Assembly (NCBI GenBank): GCA_010645155.1
Contig: CM021321.1
Coordinates: 3,683,254-3,747,253 of the forward strand
From: Tigriopus japonicus
Lineage: Eukaryota; Arthropoda; Copepoda; Harpacticoida; Harpacticidae
Direction: 5' to 3'
DNA length: 64,000 nt
The translations under genes were made by a program, and so were the position numbers. Of this stretch, positions 22,530-34,260 are shown in pieces. Each line of letters begins with the position of its first letter. The first letter of the stretch is position 1. The notes under the pieces are model-generated. The model had not been told where the DNA came from, did not search any database, and was given only the letters and a program-made list of their open reading frames with translations.

Positions 22530-24690
22530 AAGAGCAACAGTATTTTGGCACCTAGATGGCCCTCTCACATTTTGAACTCAAGATACTTGTTGTCTTATTC
22601 ATTGTTCTGAAAATGAATGACTCGTTGTCAGAACAAGAAAAGCTTATGAATCTAAGTTAAGCATCCATCTAAATTAAACCGTTTCTATTTAGGTGTAAGC
22701 ACAATTTTAGACCATAACAGAAGACGATAATTGCTTATTGTCTTTTCCACTTCGACACCTTAAAACCTTGAATATTTGGTTTGGTTTGGAAATTAAAACA
22801 AGCCCAGCTTGAAAAATTAAAGTGCTTGATAGCCTGGCTGGCTGGGTGATCCCATTAGTAGTATTTTGGGTCTCGGCCTCGTGACGTCAAGTGATGACGT
22901 GGACAGCCAATCACGTGGCCTCAACAGAAAAAGTAGGACATTGTTCTGAATTCAATGCTATGATTTCTGACAAAAACTGGTTTATCTCACTCAATTGTGT
23001 TGTTCAAGGCTTAATGACTAAGTTAAAAAGTACCAATGTGGTTTGGTTGAATTTTTGAAATTGCTAACTCTCAATTCAAATCGAAATTAGGCAGACAAAT
23101 ATTCAAGAAAATGATTTAAATAATTTCTGAGAGGGATAGATTGTCAATTCCAGTCAGATTTGGGTAAATTACTTGATGAAATGTAATAAATTTCAATTAA
23201 AATTACTTCCTCAAAAGTCTTATTCATCACAGTAACATTGAAAAATGAGGTGACTTCAATGGACTTCAAAATTATGGGGATCAATTAAAATTTATTTTGT
23301 TGCATCTTTTGCCAAATTTCTATTGACTAAGACTCTTTTGTCAATATTGAATTTGATTTATTCTCAGCTATATGCTTAAGTGGGTTTAATTTTATTCATT
23401 ATCTTTTCTTTTGAAACATAAGCATATTAGGCATATAACGGTTTTCCTACTTTGTTTTAAAACTGTTGTGGTTATTGGTTTTTTCACTTGGCATTTTAAT
23501 ACTTGAGAAATGCTAATCAAAAGTTATAATGACACACATTTTCGTCCATTTTGTTGATGACAGCAACTTATTAATTCAATGATGTTTCAGTGTCAGTTTT
23601 CTTTTTTTGTTGAAGAGACATTCTGTTTAAGCCTAAGTTTCTACATTATTGGCAATAATTCAAGCCTGAAGAAATTGTTTCTTGACAGTCTTCATATGGT
23701 AATTGGAAGGCAGTGGGATAAAACTTTAACATGGTATTTTATTCATTCAACCCTTTTTCTTTCTAGATGTGTAAATTATTCTAGACTTGTCTGTAAGATT
23801 CTCACACTTAATGAAGTTATTTTCTTGCAAAATAATTCTTTTCCAGGCACTGATTTGTTACACTGGGGGGCGAGCATCGGTCACCCTCTGAGCGTACTGT
23901 AGTGAAGAATTTCTAAACAAAAGGAGGCCGAGACCCTATTACAGCAATTACTAGTGACGTCATCATTTTTGGCGGGAAAAAAAGTTCGGAAGACCTGTGT
24001 TTCTGATGAGCGTGCGAGGTAGCTAAAACGAAGTTTTAGGCCTGGTGATTGCAACAATGCCTTTCTTATCTGCACAAATTGAAGTTGAAATAGCAATTCT
24101 TGACATTGTATTTGCAAAAAGTATGTTTTGTTGCTTTAATCTAAAATTTCGCTACATAAGTCAAGAACTTTGAAATTAGGAATGCCCGACTTTGAATAAC
24201 AAGATGGCCAGAGAAGATCTGTTCCTGGGGCAACTAAACCTAAAAACAAATAATTTGTTTACTTCAAGGCTTCCAATTTCTCCATTTGTTTTCAAATTAC
24301 TTTGCAATACTTCTTAACATACATTAACCATGCCATTGCCCAAAAATGCAACATTTTTTGAAAATCTGACCCTTGAAAACTGAGATTTTTTTGGCAAGCC
24401 TACACTGCTAACGGCAGTAAGAGACGGCTACAGAAGAGACGGCAGCAGGTCCGTAAAATGAAACGGTAATCACTCCCATTGGTTTCTCTGAAGATCAGTG
24501 TCTCCACAGGGTTCGAGAAGAAAAAGGAAAACTCAAGAAGATGTGCAACGCTTTGAAGAAAATGCAAGACAGAGAACGTTCATTTCCAGATCAAAGCATG
24601 CACAAATTTGCTAGTGTGATACTTTGATGAAACTACAATTTTTTCAGTTTTCCACTATATTTTCGAAGTCTGTTGAGGCAGTGATCCTAA
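22530..24690. other. No recognisable gene; weak inverted repeat 22870-22905 / 23925-23962
   Basis: GGGTCTCGGCCTC near 22890 is met in reverse complement by GAGGCCGAGACCC near 23927, with partial pairing of the neighbouring TTAGTAGTATT / AATTACTAGTG. This may mark the ends of a 1.1-kb element, unproven. The open frame 23579-23902 (+) is hydrophobic with no motif. The stretch 24510-24570, after a CCACAG, encodes an Arg/Lys-rich frame (SRRKRKTQEDVQRFEEN), a possible exon remnant. Confidence 0.4.
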
Positions 24691-24699
24691 GTGGGACCA

Positions 24700-24740
24700 A
24701 TGAATCTCATGCATGTACTCTCACAATTATAGTGCTCTAG
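24700..24740 (-). repeat. Solo terminal repeat, TAGAGCACTATAAT family
   Basis: TGTACTCTCACAATTATAGT followed by GCTCTAG matches the termini of 39080-39556 and 57232-57533, and closely matches 30090-30130 including the upstream CTCATGC. No opposite end was found nearby. Confidence 0.55.
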
Positions 24741-24829
24741 TAGTAATAATGAAATGTATTTGACTTTATGCTAATGTTTTGAATGAAACCTTCTTGAAGA
24801 TTGCGCGAATTTATCAAAGTAGAAACTGG

Positions 24830-25206
24830 ACCGTGATTTGTTGTCAGGCTGAGCTTTTCCATCAGGATTTCAGTTGGTATTTACTTTTTCCGGCAAGAAA
24901 AACTTTTTCCCAATTCCCTAGATTGTGCTTTGAAGTCAAGGAAAACCCTACTAATCTCCTTTAGTCCAACTTTGGCGTTTCATTTGCTCCAAATCTTTAG
25001 CTGACGACAATGCTCAATGCCAAAAAAGCCATTTATATTCTCAAGATTGAGTCTCGGGGGGAAAAAGTTTGAAGTACAGTATGTTGCATGAATAATATCA
25101 TAATTGCTTTTCCATGCCTAAGAAGATGGATGCGGACGTTTACAGAGTGTCAACGTACGCTCCTTGTCCTCTGTCCACTTTTGTAGCTTTTCAACAGGAA
25201 TCTGAA
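24830..25206 (+). repeat. Segmental duplication, copy 1 block d (partner 56180-56565)
   Basis: CCCTAGATTGTGCTTTGAAGTCAAGGAAAACC, then TAATCTCCTTTAGTCC and AATCTTTAGCTGACGACAA (written here in pieces) align with 56.28-56.36 kb. GGACGTTTACAGAGTGTCAA at 25136 aligns with ATGTTTACAAGATGTCAATG at 56501. The block ends exactly at the 9-bp target site of the 25207-28573 element. Confidence 0.7.
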
Positions 25207-28200
25207 TATGAGCCCTATATTTCTAACAAATCTTCGTAAACAAACTTTTCAGTGTTGCCCAAATCTGACATCATCATGCCAGTTTCGAAGGTCAAACATA
25301 CTTGTGAATAAATATGCCCGAAATAAATGTCTCTTGTTAGAAAAGTAATTTCCAAGCAGGGTCCACGAACTTACCAGAGAGAGTCTTCATACAGCAAGAG
25401 CAATGGAGAGAAGAAAAACAGCGAGGAAGTGCTTAGATTGGGAAAATGTTCAAGAGAAAATGGTAATGAAGGAGAAGTAGGAATAGACAAATGGCACATA
25501 CGTTTGAAACCATTAGAGACTCCTAAACATAAGATGATTTAAAGAAGCTCAGAGTTATGATCATCTCATTTTGGATTCTCTCTTCTGATTGGTTGGTTCT
25601 GATTGAAGAAGAAATAGGCCAAAAGAAAGAAAACACGGAGGAGCAAGAAACAATGAATAATCTTTAATAATCTTTAAAACGGCTTCACATTACAAGAACA
25701 AAATAAATTTGCTTAACCAAGAGCACTAAGATCATCTAAGGAACTAGTGGCACCTTCAAGTTCTAAAAATTAAGATCAAAACCTTGAAAATCTAAGTGCA
25801 AAGAGTGATGCCAAAGGTGTAGATGCACTGTCAGAAAGTATTTTGTGGATTTTTTCAAGTTTTAGACTTCATTTTCCATGCTCAAAATGTTTTATTTCAT
25901 CTAATAAGTCCTTGATCACAATGTTTTATGAAAAGTTTGAATGACCATTCTGACGCATCATTCACATCACTAGGAGTGCATTTTGTTTTGGTTTGCTAGC
26001 ATCATGCGTTTTGTGTTACTTTGAAATAAATAACCATAAAAATAGGTTTCAGTTTTATCCAACAAGATAGTGAAATCAAGGATACTTTACTCACCAAAAC
26101 TCAAGCCATTGGGTATGATGTCATTTCATAGCCAATTATGGCTATGATATGACTGAGAATGGATGCCTCATTGTAATTTAGGATTTAATTTGTTTTATTG
26201 ATAATTTAAATCCAAGTGAAGAGTATTATGCTATGTTAGTAAATTGCGGAGGGAAAGGTCAAAAGGTATACCCTCTTGGTAGAAATATCAAGTTAGAATG
26301 AATCCAAGAAACAAATAGTTGATGGTTGATCTTCTGGAGAAACAAAGACGGCAAAAAAAACAAGGCACAAACACTTCTTAAAAACCTCTTGTTGCTTTGT
26401 GGATTTTTTATGAAAACAAAGATAGCTTACATTCCTGGATGAACTTAATTTCAAAAATTAGTCAGTAGGATCTACAGTTAAAGTTTCAAAGTAAGAATTT
26501 TGTCTTTCTTAGTAATATTATTCTCAAATCAAATGTGATTCTTGTATGAAGAGATGTTCTGTTGTGTTTTCTCGTGAAGAGCAAACTATTGTTATCGTTT
26601 CTAATTTTTTCTTTTTCATTTTAATCTAAATAGTTTAATATCCAACTTATTCCTAGACTATATTTAAGATCTTTTTTTCATCCAAGTTCATTTGTGTTAG
26701 ATGAGTTTTCATTTTGGCTTTAACACAAAAACAATATTGTTCGATGCAGTGCAGTGAACGTTTTCAGAACTCTCCTTAGTCGGGTTCTGAAGCTCAGAGA
26801 ACTCAGATATCTCTCTACCTATAGTGCTTCTCTAAATTTAAAAAATACATAAGATAAGGAATATGTATTCGACTCCTATTCACTTATTAAAAATATGGTG
26901 GTGGAAATATTGTGCTGTAAAAGTACAAATCAAAGTGCACAAGGAATGAAGTACAAATGAGAACGACGATATACTCTGACAAGAAAGTCGTGTCTTTCTT
27001 TTACTTTGAGCCTATACGTATATTACAGTAATGTGTTGACAGTTTTCCATGATCAAGCATCCAGTGTCCCTCCACTAGCTTCTAGGATGGTTTGGATTAA
27101 TTTAGGATGTAATGTAAAGACAAATAAGTGAGAATTTATTGCTGGAACAGGAAGTGTCACTTTGATGTCCATTGCCTTTTTCATGTAGTGTTCTAGATCG
27201 CTTTAAATCAGGGGTGGGCAAACCCTGGCCCGCGGGTCAAATGTTACCCGCGAGAGGATCAGTAAAATATATAAGATTGATTATGCATATGTACGGTAGG
27301 TAGATTGTAGAATTTTATACTATAGTTTTTTACTATAGTTTTAGTAATAGTATTTTTTACTATAGTTTTTTAGAATTTTATACTTTTACATACTAGAAAT
27401 TCTTTGCCGTTTTGGATGGTGTGGCCCGCGAGCGCCAAAGGTCCGGTCAATTAGGCCCACCGCTAAATAGGTTTGCACATCCCTGCTTTAAATCATTGTA
27501 AAAAAAAACTGAATGGCATGAATTAAGTTTTACTCGGTCCTGGAGAAAGGGAAGTAGTTTAGAAACATCTCCAACAAAAAAGAACTGAGATAGTTCTGTC
27601 CAACACAATTCAAGAGCTCAAAGAATTTTGACCATTTATTTCCATTTTCGCAAAAAAAAATTACACCTTAAAAATGGGTTAAATCCTTGAGTTGTCCAAA
27701 CTTTCCAAATTGGTTGATAGCATATTAAACATCAATTCCAAAGATAGAAAGACTTGTTGGAGGTCGATTGGATGTCAAGTTTTAAAATATAATTAAAAAA
27801 TTAAGAAATTTTGCTTCAAATTTTGTAACAAAGCTTTCTTATCGGGGAGTAGGTCCAATTCTTGGTTGAAATCGAAGTAAAAGAGACTCTTTTTTTCATG
27901 TGTATTTTTTATTTGGTTTATTTCTCGAAAATCTTCATTTCCTGAACTTTGAACTGAGTCTTCTGATCTATTGGTCTTTTAGCTTTATCTTTTCGCCGTT
28001 ATGATTTTTCTATCGCTTTTGTTCGATTGATTCCTCTTTCCTCTGATGCTTCCTTTCCCTTGTTTTTTCGGTGGGTTTTAAAAGAGCCTGACAAATTCAG
28101 TGTAATGGACACAGGAAGCAACAGTAGTGGACTGATAAGTTTAGGCAAGGCAACGTTAGGTTAGTTTATGTTGTTGTTACTAGACTGTTAGTTAATGGGG

Positions 28201-28573
28201 AAAATACAACGTTAATAGCCCTATTTATTCTAAATCACGTAAACTAACTGACCAAAGCCAACCTTCATCAAATTAACCTTACTTATGGGTGTCATTGGGC
28301 TATTTTCTTGAAGCAGCTTTGTAATCCCATCCACAACCTCTTCCCTACTTATTCGTCTCTCTTCCCCTGCTCTTGGTGCTTACACATGACACCCTCCCCT
28401 CCCTAACGTGTTCGTGGACCCTACTTGCAAATTACTTTTGTAACATAAGACATTTATTTCGGGCATATTTATTCACAAGTATTTTTGACCTTCGAAACTG
28501 GCATGATGATGGCAGATTTTGGCAACGCTAAAAAGTTTGTTTACGAAGATTTGTTAGAAATATAGGGCTCATA
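25207..28573. mobile_element. 3.37-kb TIR DNA transposon with 9-bp target duplication (Mutator-like by structure)
   Basis: Terminal inverted repeats of 164 bp (25207-25370 and 28410-28573) start TATGAGCCCTATATTTCTAA and match at roughly 93% by eye, without gaps. A perfect 9-bp direct repeat GAATCTGAA flanks the element (25198-25206, 28574-28582). Long inverted ends with a 9-bp duplication are the known hallmark of Mutator-like elements, but the class is an inference, since no transposase is visible. The interior is AT-rich and noncoding and carries a secondary hAT-like MITE. The empty site is preserved in the paralogous segment at about 56560. It splits the exon at 28574 from its acceptor. 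Confidence 0.88.
27209..27485. mobile_element. hAT-like MITE nested in the 25.2-28.6 kb element
   Basis: Ends CAGGGGTGGGCAAACC and GGTTTGCACATCCCTG with GGCCCGCG blocks inside both. Perfect 8-bp direct repeat CTTTAAAT (27201-27208, 27486-27493), which fits the hAT preference nTnnnnAn. GC-rich ends contrast with the AT-rich host. Confidence 0.92.
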
Positions 28574-28696
28574 GAATCTGAAGAGGGTCTTCATATTAAG
28601 AAAGTCACTGGATCGGAAGAAAACCATCTTGAAGGAGACTCAAATTCGTGCGCCAACCCAATATGGGAAAACAATATTGCAATCTTTAAGAGCTGA
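28574..28696 (+). CDS. Candidate exon separated from its acceptor by a transposon
   Basis: Before the insertion, TTTTCAACAG would have stood directly upstream of GAATCTGAAGAGGG, a plausible acceptor-exon junction. The insertion duplicated the first nine exon bases. The frame ESEEGLHIKKVTGSEENHLE continues openly to a TGA ending at 28694. The partner segment at 56566-56705 keeps ERLHIMRVSG-type codons but has frame shifts and a changed acceptor (AAC for CAG). The peptide is acidic and polar and matches no family I know. With the transposon in place a new acceptor, or splicing out of the whole element, would be needed. Confidence 0.4.
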   Translation, partial: ESEEGLHIKKVTGSEENHLEGDSNSCANPIWENNIAIFKS

Positions 28697-29434
28697 TTCA
28701 CATGAGTTTTGCACTTACAATAAAACATTGGTGCCAACGGATTCTTTAGATCACTGAAACATGAAATATATGAGGGACAAAAGATGCGTCTCGTTCTTAA
28801 TCTGTGACCTCTTTAGCCTTTCTTATGTTGTTATTACATGCTCGCAATGATTCCCAAAGGGACGTTTTCAAGGGGAGCATAAGCAACATTCATGGATGAG
28901 AAATGAGAATAAATAAGCGACTCTTTTTGTGATCTTTTGTTTGCCCAACTGACGGTAGACCAATTCATCTTCACAAGACGCTTACGTGCTCAAAACCATT
29001 AAAAGGACAATCTAAAAGTTAGCGCAAAAAAAACTTAAATTAATCCAAATCTCTGTTAACAAAATAGCGAAGGATGTGAAAATAGCGAGAAATGTGCTCT
29101 TGGCTGTGTTGAGACCACAAAAAAGGCTCCAAACAAGTTGAGGCATAGGAAACTCTCCAAATTTACATAGTACTCCACCCTTTCTTTGTTGTACGTGCAT
29201 TAGTATTCCGAAACTACTTTGGTAGGGATAAAAAAAGTTTGAAACACCGAATTACTTGAATAGCTACTAGACATCATTAACGAAAGAATTTGGCCACTTC
29301 ATTTAAAAAAAACTGCAAATAGCTTTTCGAAGTTGCGATAAGTTTCACAACCCTCCGATGAAGTTATCGCATTCGTGCAAAATTGTTTCTACATTTGGAT
29401 TTAGTTTCTTGATGGTCGTAGTTTGAAAAGGACA

Positions 29435-29740
29435 CTTTCCAATGATCCGTTCGCATTCGCGGTCATTGCGGAATTCTTCAGATGTCAAGAGTGTTCCCGA
29501 TCAAAGTGAAAGCGATCCTGAACATTTGTCGTCAAGAAAGTTTAAACAAGCCGAGGAAGAAGGAACGTCTGATGTGAAGAAAACCAATTCGAGCTCTAAT
29601 TCAGTTGAAGATGGAACACACCCATTGGAACTAAGACCATGATGATCAGACTGGACACACACCCAAACACCTTCGCTATGTCCCTTCAATTGTCTAGCAA
29701 TCGTATGGGATACGTATGAGCATGAGTGGAACACAAGCTA
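29435..29740 (+). pseudogene. Copy-1 relic of the Ser/Asn/Glu-rich exon (partner 57696-57977)
   Basis: The frame MIRSHSRSLRNSSDVKSVPD followed by HLSSRKF, EEGTSDVKKT and SSNSVEDG parallels the copy-2 exon. The acceptor has changed from TTTCAG to TTTGAA, and an indel near the 3' part leads to an early stop at about 29640. The nucleotide match resumes afterwards (TGTCCCTTCAATTG). So coding similarity persists but splicing is lost. Confidence 0.7.
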
Positions 29741-30089
29741 AGTTAGAGAAAGCGATGTTGGAACGCATTTGGGGGAAAACATTTTTTTATAGAGCCAAAG
29801 AAACTGTCTCTATGAAAAGAAAAAGGAGAATACCAAAGAATCCAAGTCAGTAATCCTTGTCTTGCTTAGAGCATGTGGATAAAAAGAGTAGGAGCATGAC
29901 ATTGCTGGTCCCACATGTTTTGAAAATAAAAATGAAACAAGAAAGAGTGCAACGTTTTACTTCTGTGAATTGTCAACAAAAGTTAAGTTTTGTGCCTGTT
30001 CTAAAAATGAACATGCCATGTATTGCACTTGCTTTGAAACTGCACTTTTACTGGGGGTTTCCGTTTTTTCTTCTCAAATTCTCAGGCGA

Positions 30090-30130
30090 CACAATCTCAT
30101 GCTCGTACTCTTGCAATTATAGTGCTCTAG
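30090..30130 (-). repeat. Solo terminal repeat, TAGAGCACTATAAT family
   Basis: CTCATGCTCGTACTCTTGCA followed by ATTATAGTGCTCTAG. Nearly the same as 24700-24740. No partner end was identified. Confidence 0.55.
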
Positions 30131-30239
30131 TCTTTTCTGAGTCCACTTATCCCCCACTAACAGTTAAAGAGAAGCTATTCATCTTTCAAAAGGCAAGTAA
30201 TCAGGCTTTCATGCTAACTATGAAAAGTAAAAGATGATA

Positions 30240-31640
30240 CAATATCCGATTGATAAAGTCAAATCTATTTTTGGATCATTCTCTTGGAGTTTCAAAGGCA
30301 AACATACATTCTGAATCAAAATTTTTTGGCACTTGTACAATTCAACATTTGATGTCTACGCCTTAATCACTGGTTTTCAAGAACCTCAGAGTCTTTTCCT
30401 TTAGGAGGCGAAGTCAAGGCCTTTTTCTTCATTGAAATTGGTTAAAAAAAATGGGTAAGGAAGTTAATAAATTGCAAACATAAATTGTGTTCATTAACTT
30501 TAACAAGGGAAAGAGTGAAAATGACATATATATTTGGCAGTTTGAAAACATTTCATTGATACAGCCATTCATCAACGAGTTATGTCAGTAATGAAAACTA
30601 GTAAATCAAAATGACACCGCTGATATTAGTTCAACAAATAATGATTATTATGATGATGCAATCCAAGTTATTGATTTAACCTTGCCTTATTGAGCACACA
30701 TTTTTTTGCCCATTTTGACCCATTATGTAAGGCTCATGGAGCAAATGATTCTCTTGAAGAGAGCGAGAAAATCGTTACCGTTTCTTGGATTTTTGATCAA
30801 AATTGATCGAAATCAGAGCAGATGGGTTGAGTAATCCATGCTTTTTCAGTCCAAAAAAGTGTGTCTGGTTATCAAATGCCATATTAAGGAAATCGTAAGA
30901 CATGGGAGCCTCCGCTCAGGTGTTCAGCTGTGGATCTTTTAAGAATCGAATTCCATTTAAGTGAATGATTTTGTTTTGATAAGATTGATTAAACAGGCAT
31001 TTCAGGATGTCGTTTGCTGAATTTCAGCATGAAATGTTCCCCCGTTCACGAAAAACAACGTTTCGAAATTAGCTACAGCTACAATCAATACATACGCGCG
31101 GAAACGAAAGAAAAATTGACCAAATGGTCGGTCAGAAAAGCGCGCTATGCTCTATGCTTCAATTACTCTTACTGACAATTGATTCCGCTGTTCAAGTTGA
31201 AATTAAGCATCTGAGCTTTGAATTGCCAGTCAGACAATTGGTTTGATTAGATTTTTCTCTGGCTAGCCCAGAGTTCCAAAAACAACTTTTGCCAATAGCC
31301 GAGGCTTCCAGGTATTTGCTGATCCTTGGTCATACTCAGACCATACATAATAGATTCTATAAACTTGGTCAAAGTTCAAGAAGGCAACTTTGCTTTTTTG
31401 TCTGTTTGTTCCAGGCCAAACAAAAATAATAGTAATAATAATAGAGTGTGCTTAAATATGATGTATTTGCCTTCTTATATTTCGTTTCATCTTCACGCAA
31501 ATACGTAAAATTTAAGGTTTGTGTGGAGTGATTTGAAATTGAGACATAGACATTAATGGATTATTTTGTGCGTAATGTTATCAAAATGGTGCATATTTAA
31601 AGGCCAAATATTAGATTGGAGTAAATTAGATTTAGCTTGC
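30240..31640. other. No recognisable gene
   Basis: AT-rich, including a short (AAT)n-like run at about 31425-31445. The 60-codon frame at 31326-31508 has no support. Confidence 0.45.
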
Positions 31641-31935
31641 CAACAGATATCGTTTTATTAGAGCTAAAACAAGGTTCATTTTGATGGCAAGTTTTTCATT
31701 CTGAAATACATAGCATATATTGAGTCCTTTAAGCGCAACCAATGAAACAGAAAAGACATGCACCCTTTGAGCTTTATTACACAAAATTTCTGTTCTTACG
31801 TGTCCAATAAACATTGAGGAGTTCGAAAATAGTCAAAGTTTTGTGCCAGGGTGCAATTTAGCGAGCTTTATTAGTACAGTGACCTCCCCAGTCTTATGTT
31901 GTACGACCTCCCAGTCAGCTGTTCGTTGAAGGACC
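31640..31935 (+). repeat. Dispersed repeat E with TACAGTGACCTCCC end
   Basis: CCTTTAAGCGCAACCAATGA, TGCACCCTTTGAGCT, ACGTGTCCAATAAACATTG, TTCGAAAATAG and GGGTGCAATTT match 46150-46400 (+) and 55750-55860 (-) in order. The 3' part (TACAGTGACCTCCC...CCCAGTCAGCTGTTCGTTG) matches 55700-55745 inverted. It looks like a nonautonomous transposon with a TACAGTG-type end; the other terminus is not identified. Confidence 0.65.
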
Positions 31936-32051
31936 GTATAGAGTAAGATGGAGATAGATGGCATCATCACAAGAATTAGTTGGGCAGTTCCCAACCAAGA
32001 TCAAAATATCCGGGTACTCTTTTCATCCCGCAAGAATTCGAAGCTTTAAAC

Positions 32052-32300
32052 CAGGGGTCGGCAACCACTTTTGGGTCAAGGCCCACAAATTTGTTTACAC
32101 GTTGTCAGGGACCCACCAAACAGGCAGTGGTAGGTTCAGGGGTCCACAAATGAACGATCAACGAGCTTTGGGCCCACGAGTGCAGTACTATGGATGTCTC
32201 GCGGGCCTACTATTTTGGAGTTTCCCCATAGCTCCTAGGCCCACTAAAGACCACCCTTAGGCCCACATTTGGGCCGCGGCCCACCGGTTGCCTTCCCCTG
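32052..32300 (+). mobile_element. hAT-like MITE, family G copy 1
   Basis: Ends CAGGGGTCGGCAACC and GGTTGCCTTCCCCTG. Flanks CTTTAAAC (32044-32051) and CCTTAAAC (32301-32308) form an 8-bp duplication with one mismatch. GGCCCAC repeats throughout. Collinear (inverted) with 54531-55101. The stop-free frame across it is a by-product of its GC-rich composition. Confidence 0.88.
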
Positions 32301-32802
32301 CCTTAAACTCTTTGGTTCAACCGAGCGATTGCATTTTAGTGCATCTTGCAAAAAAATTTTTAGCGTCATCAGGTTCCTCCTGAGTTAGCTTGAAAACCAA
32401 AGAATAGTAAAATGAGTGACATCACAAGCCTTTTGGGACAAATCTGAAAAAAAATAATTTAGATTGATGGAGATGTCAAGTATTAAGGGTTTTATCCCAA
32501 GCCAAGAAAGGTGAGGGCAAGTAAAGGGAAAGAAAGGTCTTTTAAGCTTAGCACATTGTATTTGCCCCCCTCTTTCACACGCCATCTATTGCCAATTTTT
32601 TAAATATTTCTTAAATCCTTCATTGAGACCAATGAATTGATAGTTTTGCATGAGTGTAGAAGGGTCTTTCTTTTTAATTGGGTTCTTGAGTACTTCTTAT
32701 TTCCTCAAAAGTTCAAACTGAAAATTCAGATTCCGAGTAACGACGTGACCTAAAAAATGTGTGAGGTAGACTTAGGCGGGGATAACCTATATAATAGTAT
32801 TA

Positions 32803-33070
32803 ATACTGGATACGAACTCGCGGAATTTCTCCGGCACGCAACCTCCGGTATGAGGCCGAGATTCGTAAACAAGAAGTACAAACGGCCATGTTGGGAGCGG
32901 AAAATCAAACGGAAATCGACCAAATTCCAAAAGATAGTGCGCCAATCGGTGTTCCCTGTATTTCAAGCGGGTCCAGCCAAGTCCTAGCCTTGGTAAAGGT
33001 CAACCCCACGCCCCAAAATCAGTCCGATGTTGGTGTTTTGAAGACAACAAGTTCAGCCATGAACGAGTGA
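32803..33070 (+). CDS. Candidate 3' coding exon, unrecognised
   Basis: An open frame of about 89 codons from just after a TAA near 32800 to TGA at 33068. It reads ISPARNLRYEAEIRKQEVQT at the start and later has an Ile/Ser/Gly-rich middle and TTSSAMNE at the end. Composition is balanced and less AT-rich than the surroundings, unlike the low-complexity frames nearby. No acceptor with a strong pyrimidine tract was pinned down and no partner was found in copy 2. It could be the last exon of the local gene or a relic of an unrelated element. Confidence 0.3.
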
Positions 33071-33079
33071 ATGAAAGAG

Positions 33080-34250
33080 TGAATAAATGATCACATCATG
33101 GAGGGCTTATTTATTGGTCACAAGTGCGAATGAACCTGCAAGGTGTCTTTTCTTCAAGATGACGATCAAGTGATTAAATAAAATTTGATGACCAGGTTAC
33201 CTGCTACAATCATTAGAAGTGATAGCCTCATCTGAAGCAAATAGAAAGAAAATGGACCTGAATTCGAGCGCAAATTCCTTGTGAAAAAGGATAAAGAACC
33301 AACTTTCGCCCGTACCAAAACGGAGAGTTTCGTTACGCACATCCAATACACAACTTGAACAACAAAGAATATCTTACGATTCCTTGAATTATCAACAACA
33401 AAATAACGTTTTTTTCTGAGCTCATCTATTATCCGACTCGAACGTCTTATTTGTATAATTGAACTTACAATTGAACCCATCCATCAATATTTAAGGTATT
33501 ATCCTGAACTTGATTTACACATGCCAAACTTTGTATGAAATCAAGGTTGTTATAGGTTGTGTCACCTTGGCATAACTTAATGTTCTATAAATGATGGTCC
33601 ATTTTCAAATTATTTTTTTTGTATGGTTGTGTCTTTTAGTTCAGGATAGTAAAGGTAAGATATTCTTAAGTTGTTCAAGTTGTGTGATGGATGAGTGCGA
33701 TAAAGCTTCCCGTTTTGATCAGGGTGAGAGTATGTGGGGGAAAGTTGGGTCTTAATCCCCTTTCAAGAGGAATTTGCATTTGGATTAGGGTCCATATAGA
33801 ACAAAGAAAGAAGAAGTCCTCAGTGTCAAGAATTCGATCAAATGAAGAACAAATTAAGATGACTTCAAAACATATCAGGTGGACATACTAGTAATGGATG
33901 GGCTCAATATTTTGATCTGCCTTTCGAGTCAGTCAGCCCAAATTGGTGATCTGACAGTCTAACCCGGATTACATGGACCCTCTCAAAGTCTTTAGAATGA
34001 AATGCTCCCATCAAGATTGAATTGTGTGGATTTTTCATTCAATTTGATTGTTAATTCCTGGACAAGGGGATCTAAGAAGACCAATCAAACCTTATCAAGC
34101 CTGTAGAGCCTATCCCTGCAATGATAAGACATGATCCTCTGGTCCTGAAGGACCCTTAGCCCCAGTCCTGCGTGGTCCTGACCTTCTTGAGCCCCAAGAC
34201 TTGCAAAAATTTCAATCAAATCCACAATCAAGGATTTAATCCCCACGTTT
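33080..34250. other. No recognisable gene
   Basis: AT-rich; frames at 33166-33480 (-) and 33691-33891 (+) lack motifs and splice support. Confidence 0.4.
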
Positions 34251-34260
34251 TTCACTCATT

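Noticed and set aside
31958..32260. 100-codon plus-strand frame, similar to a minus-strand frame at 54489-54728 (GRFRGPQ..DQRALGPRVQY)
   Set aside because: Both lie inside copies of the same 250-bp hAT-like MITE. The shared reading follows from GC-rich stop-poor DNA; the frames overrun the element ends and have no transposase motif.
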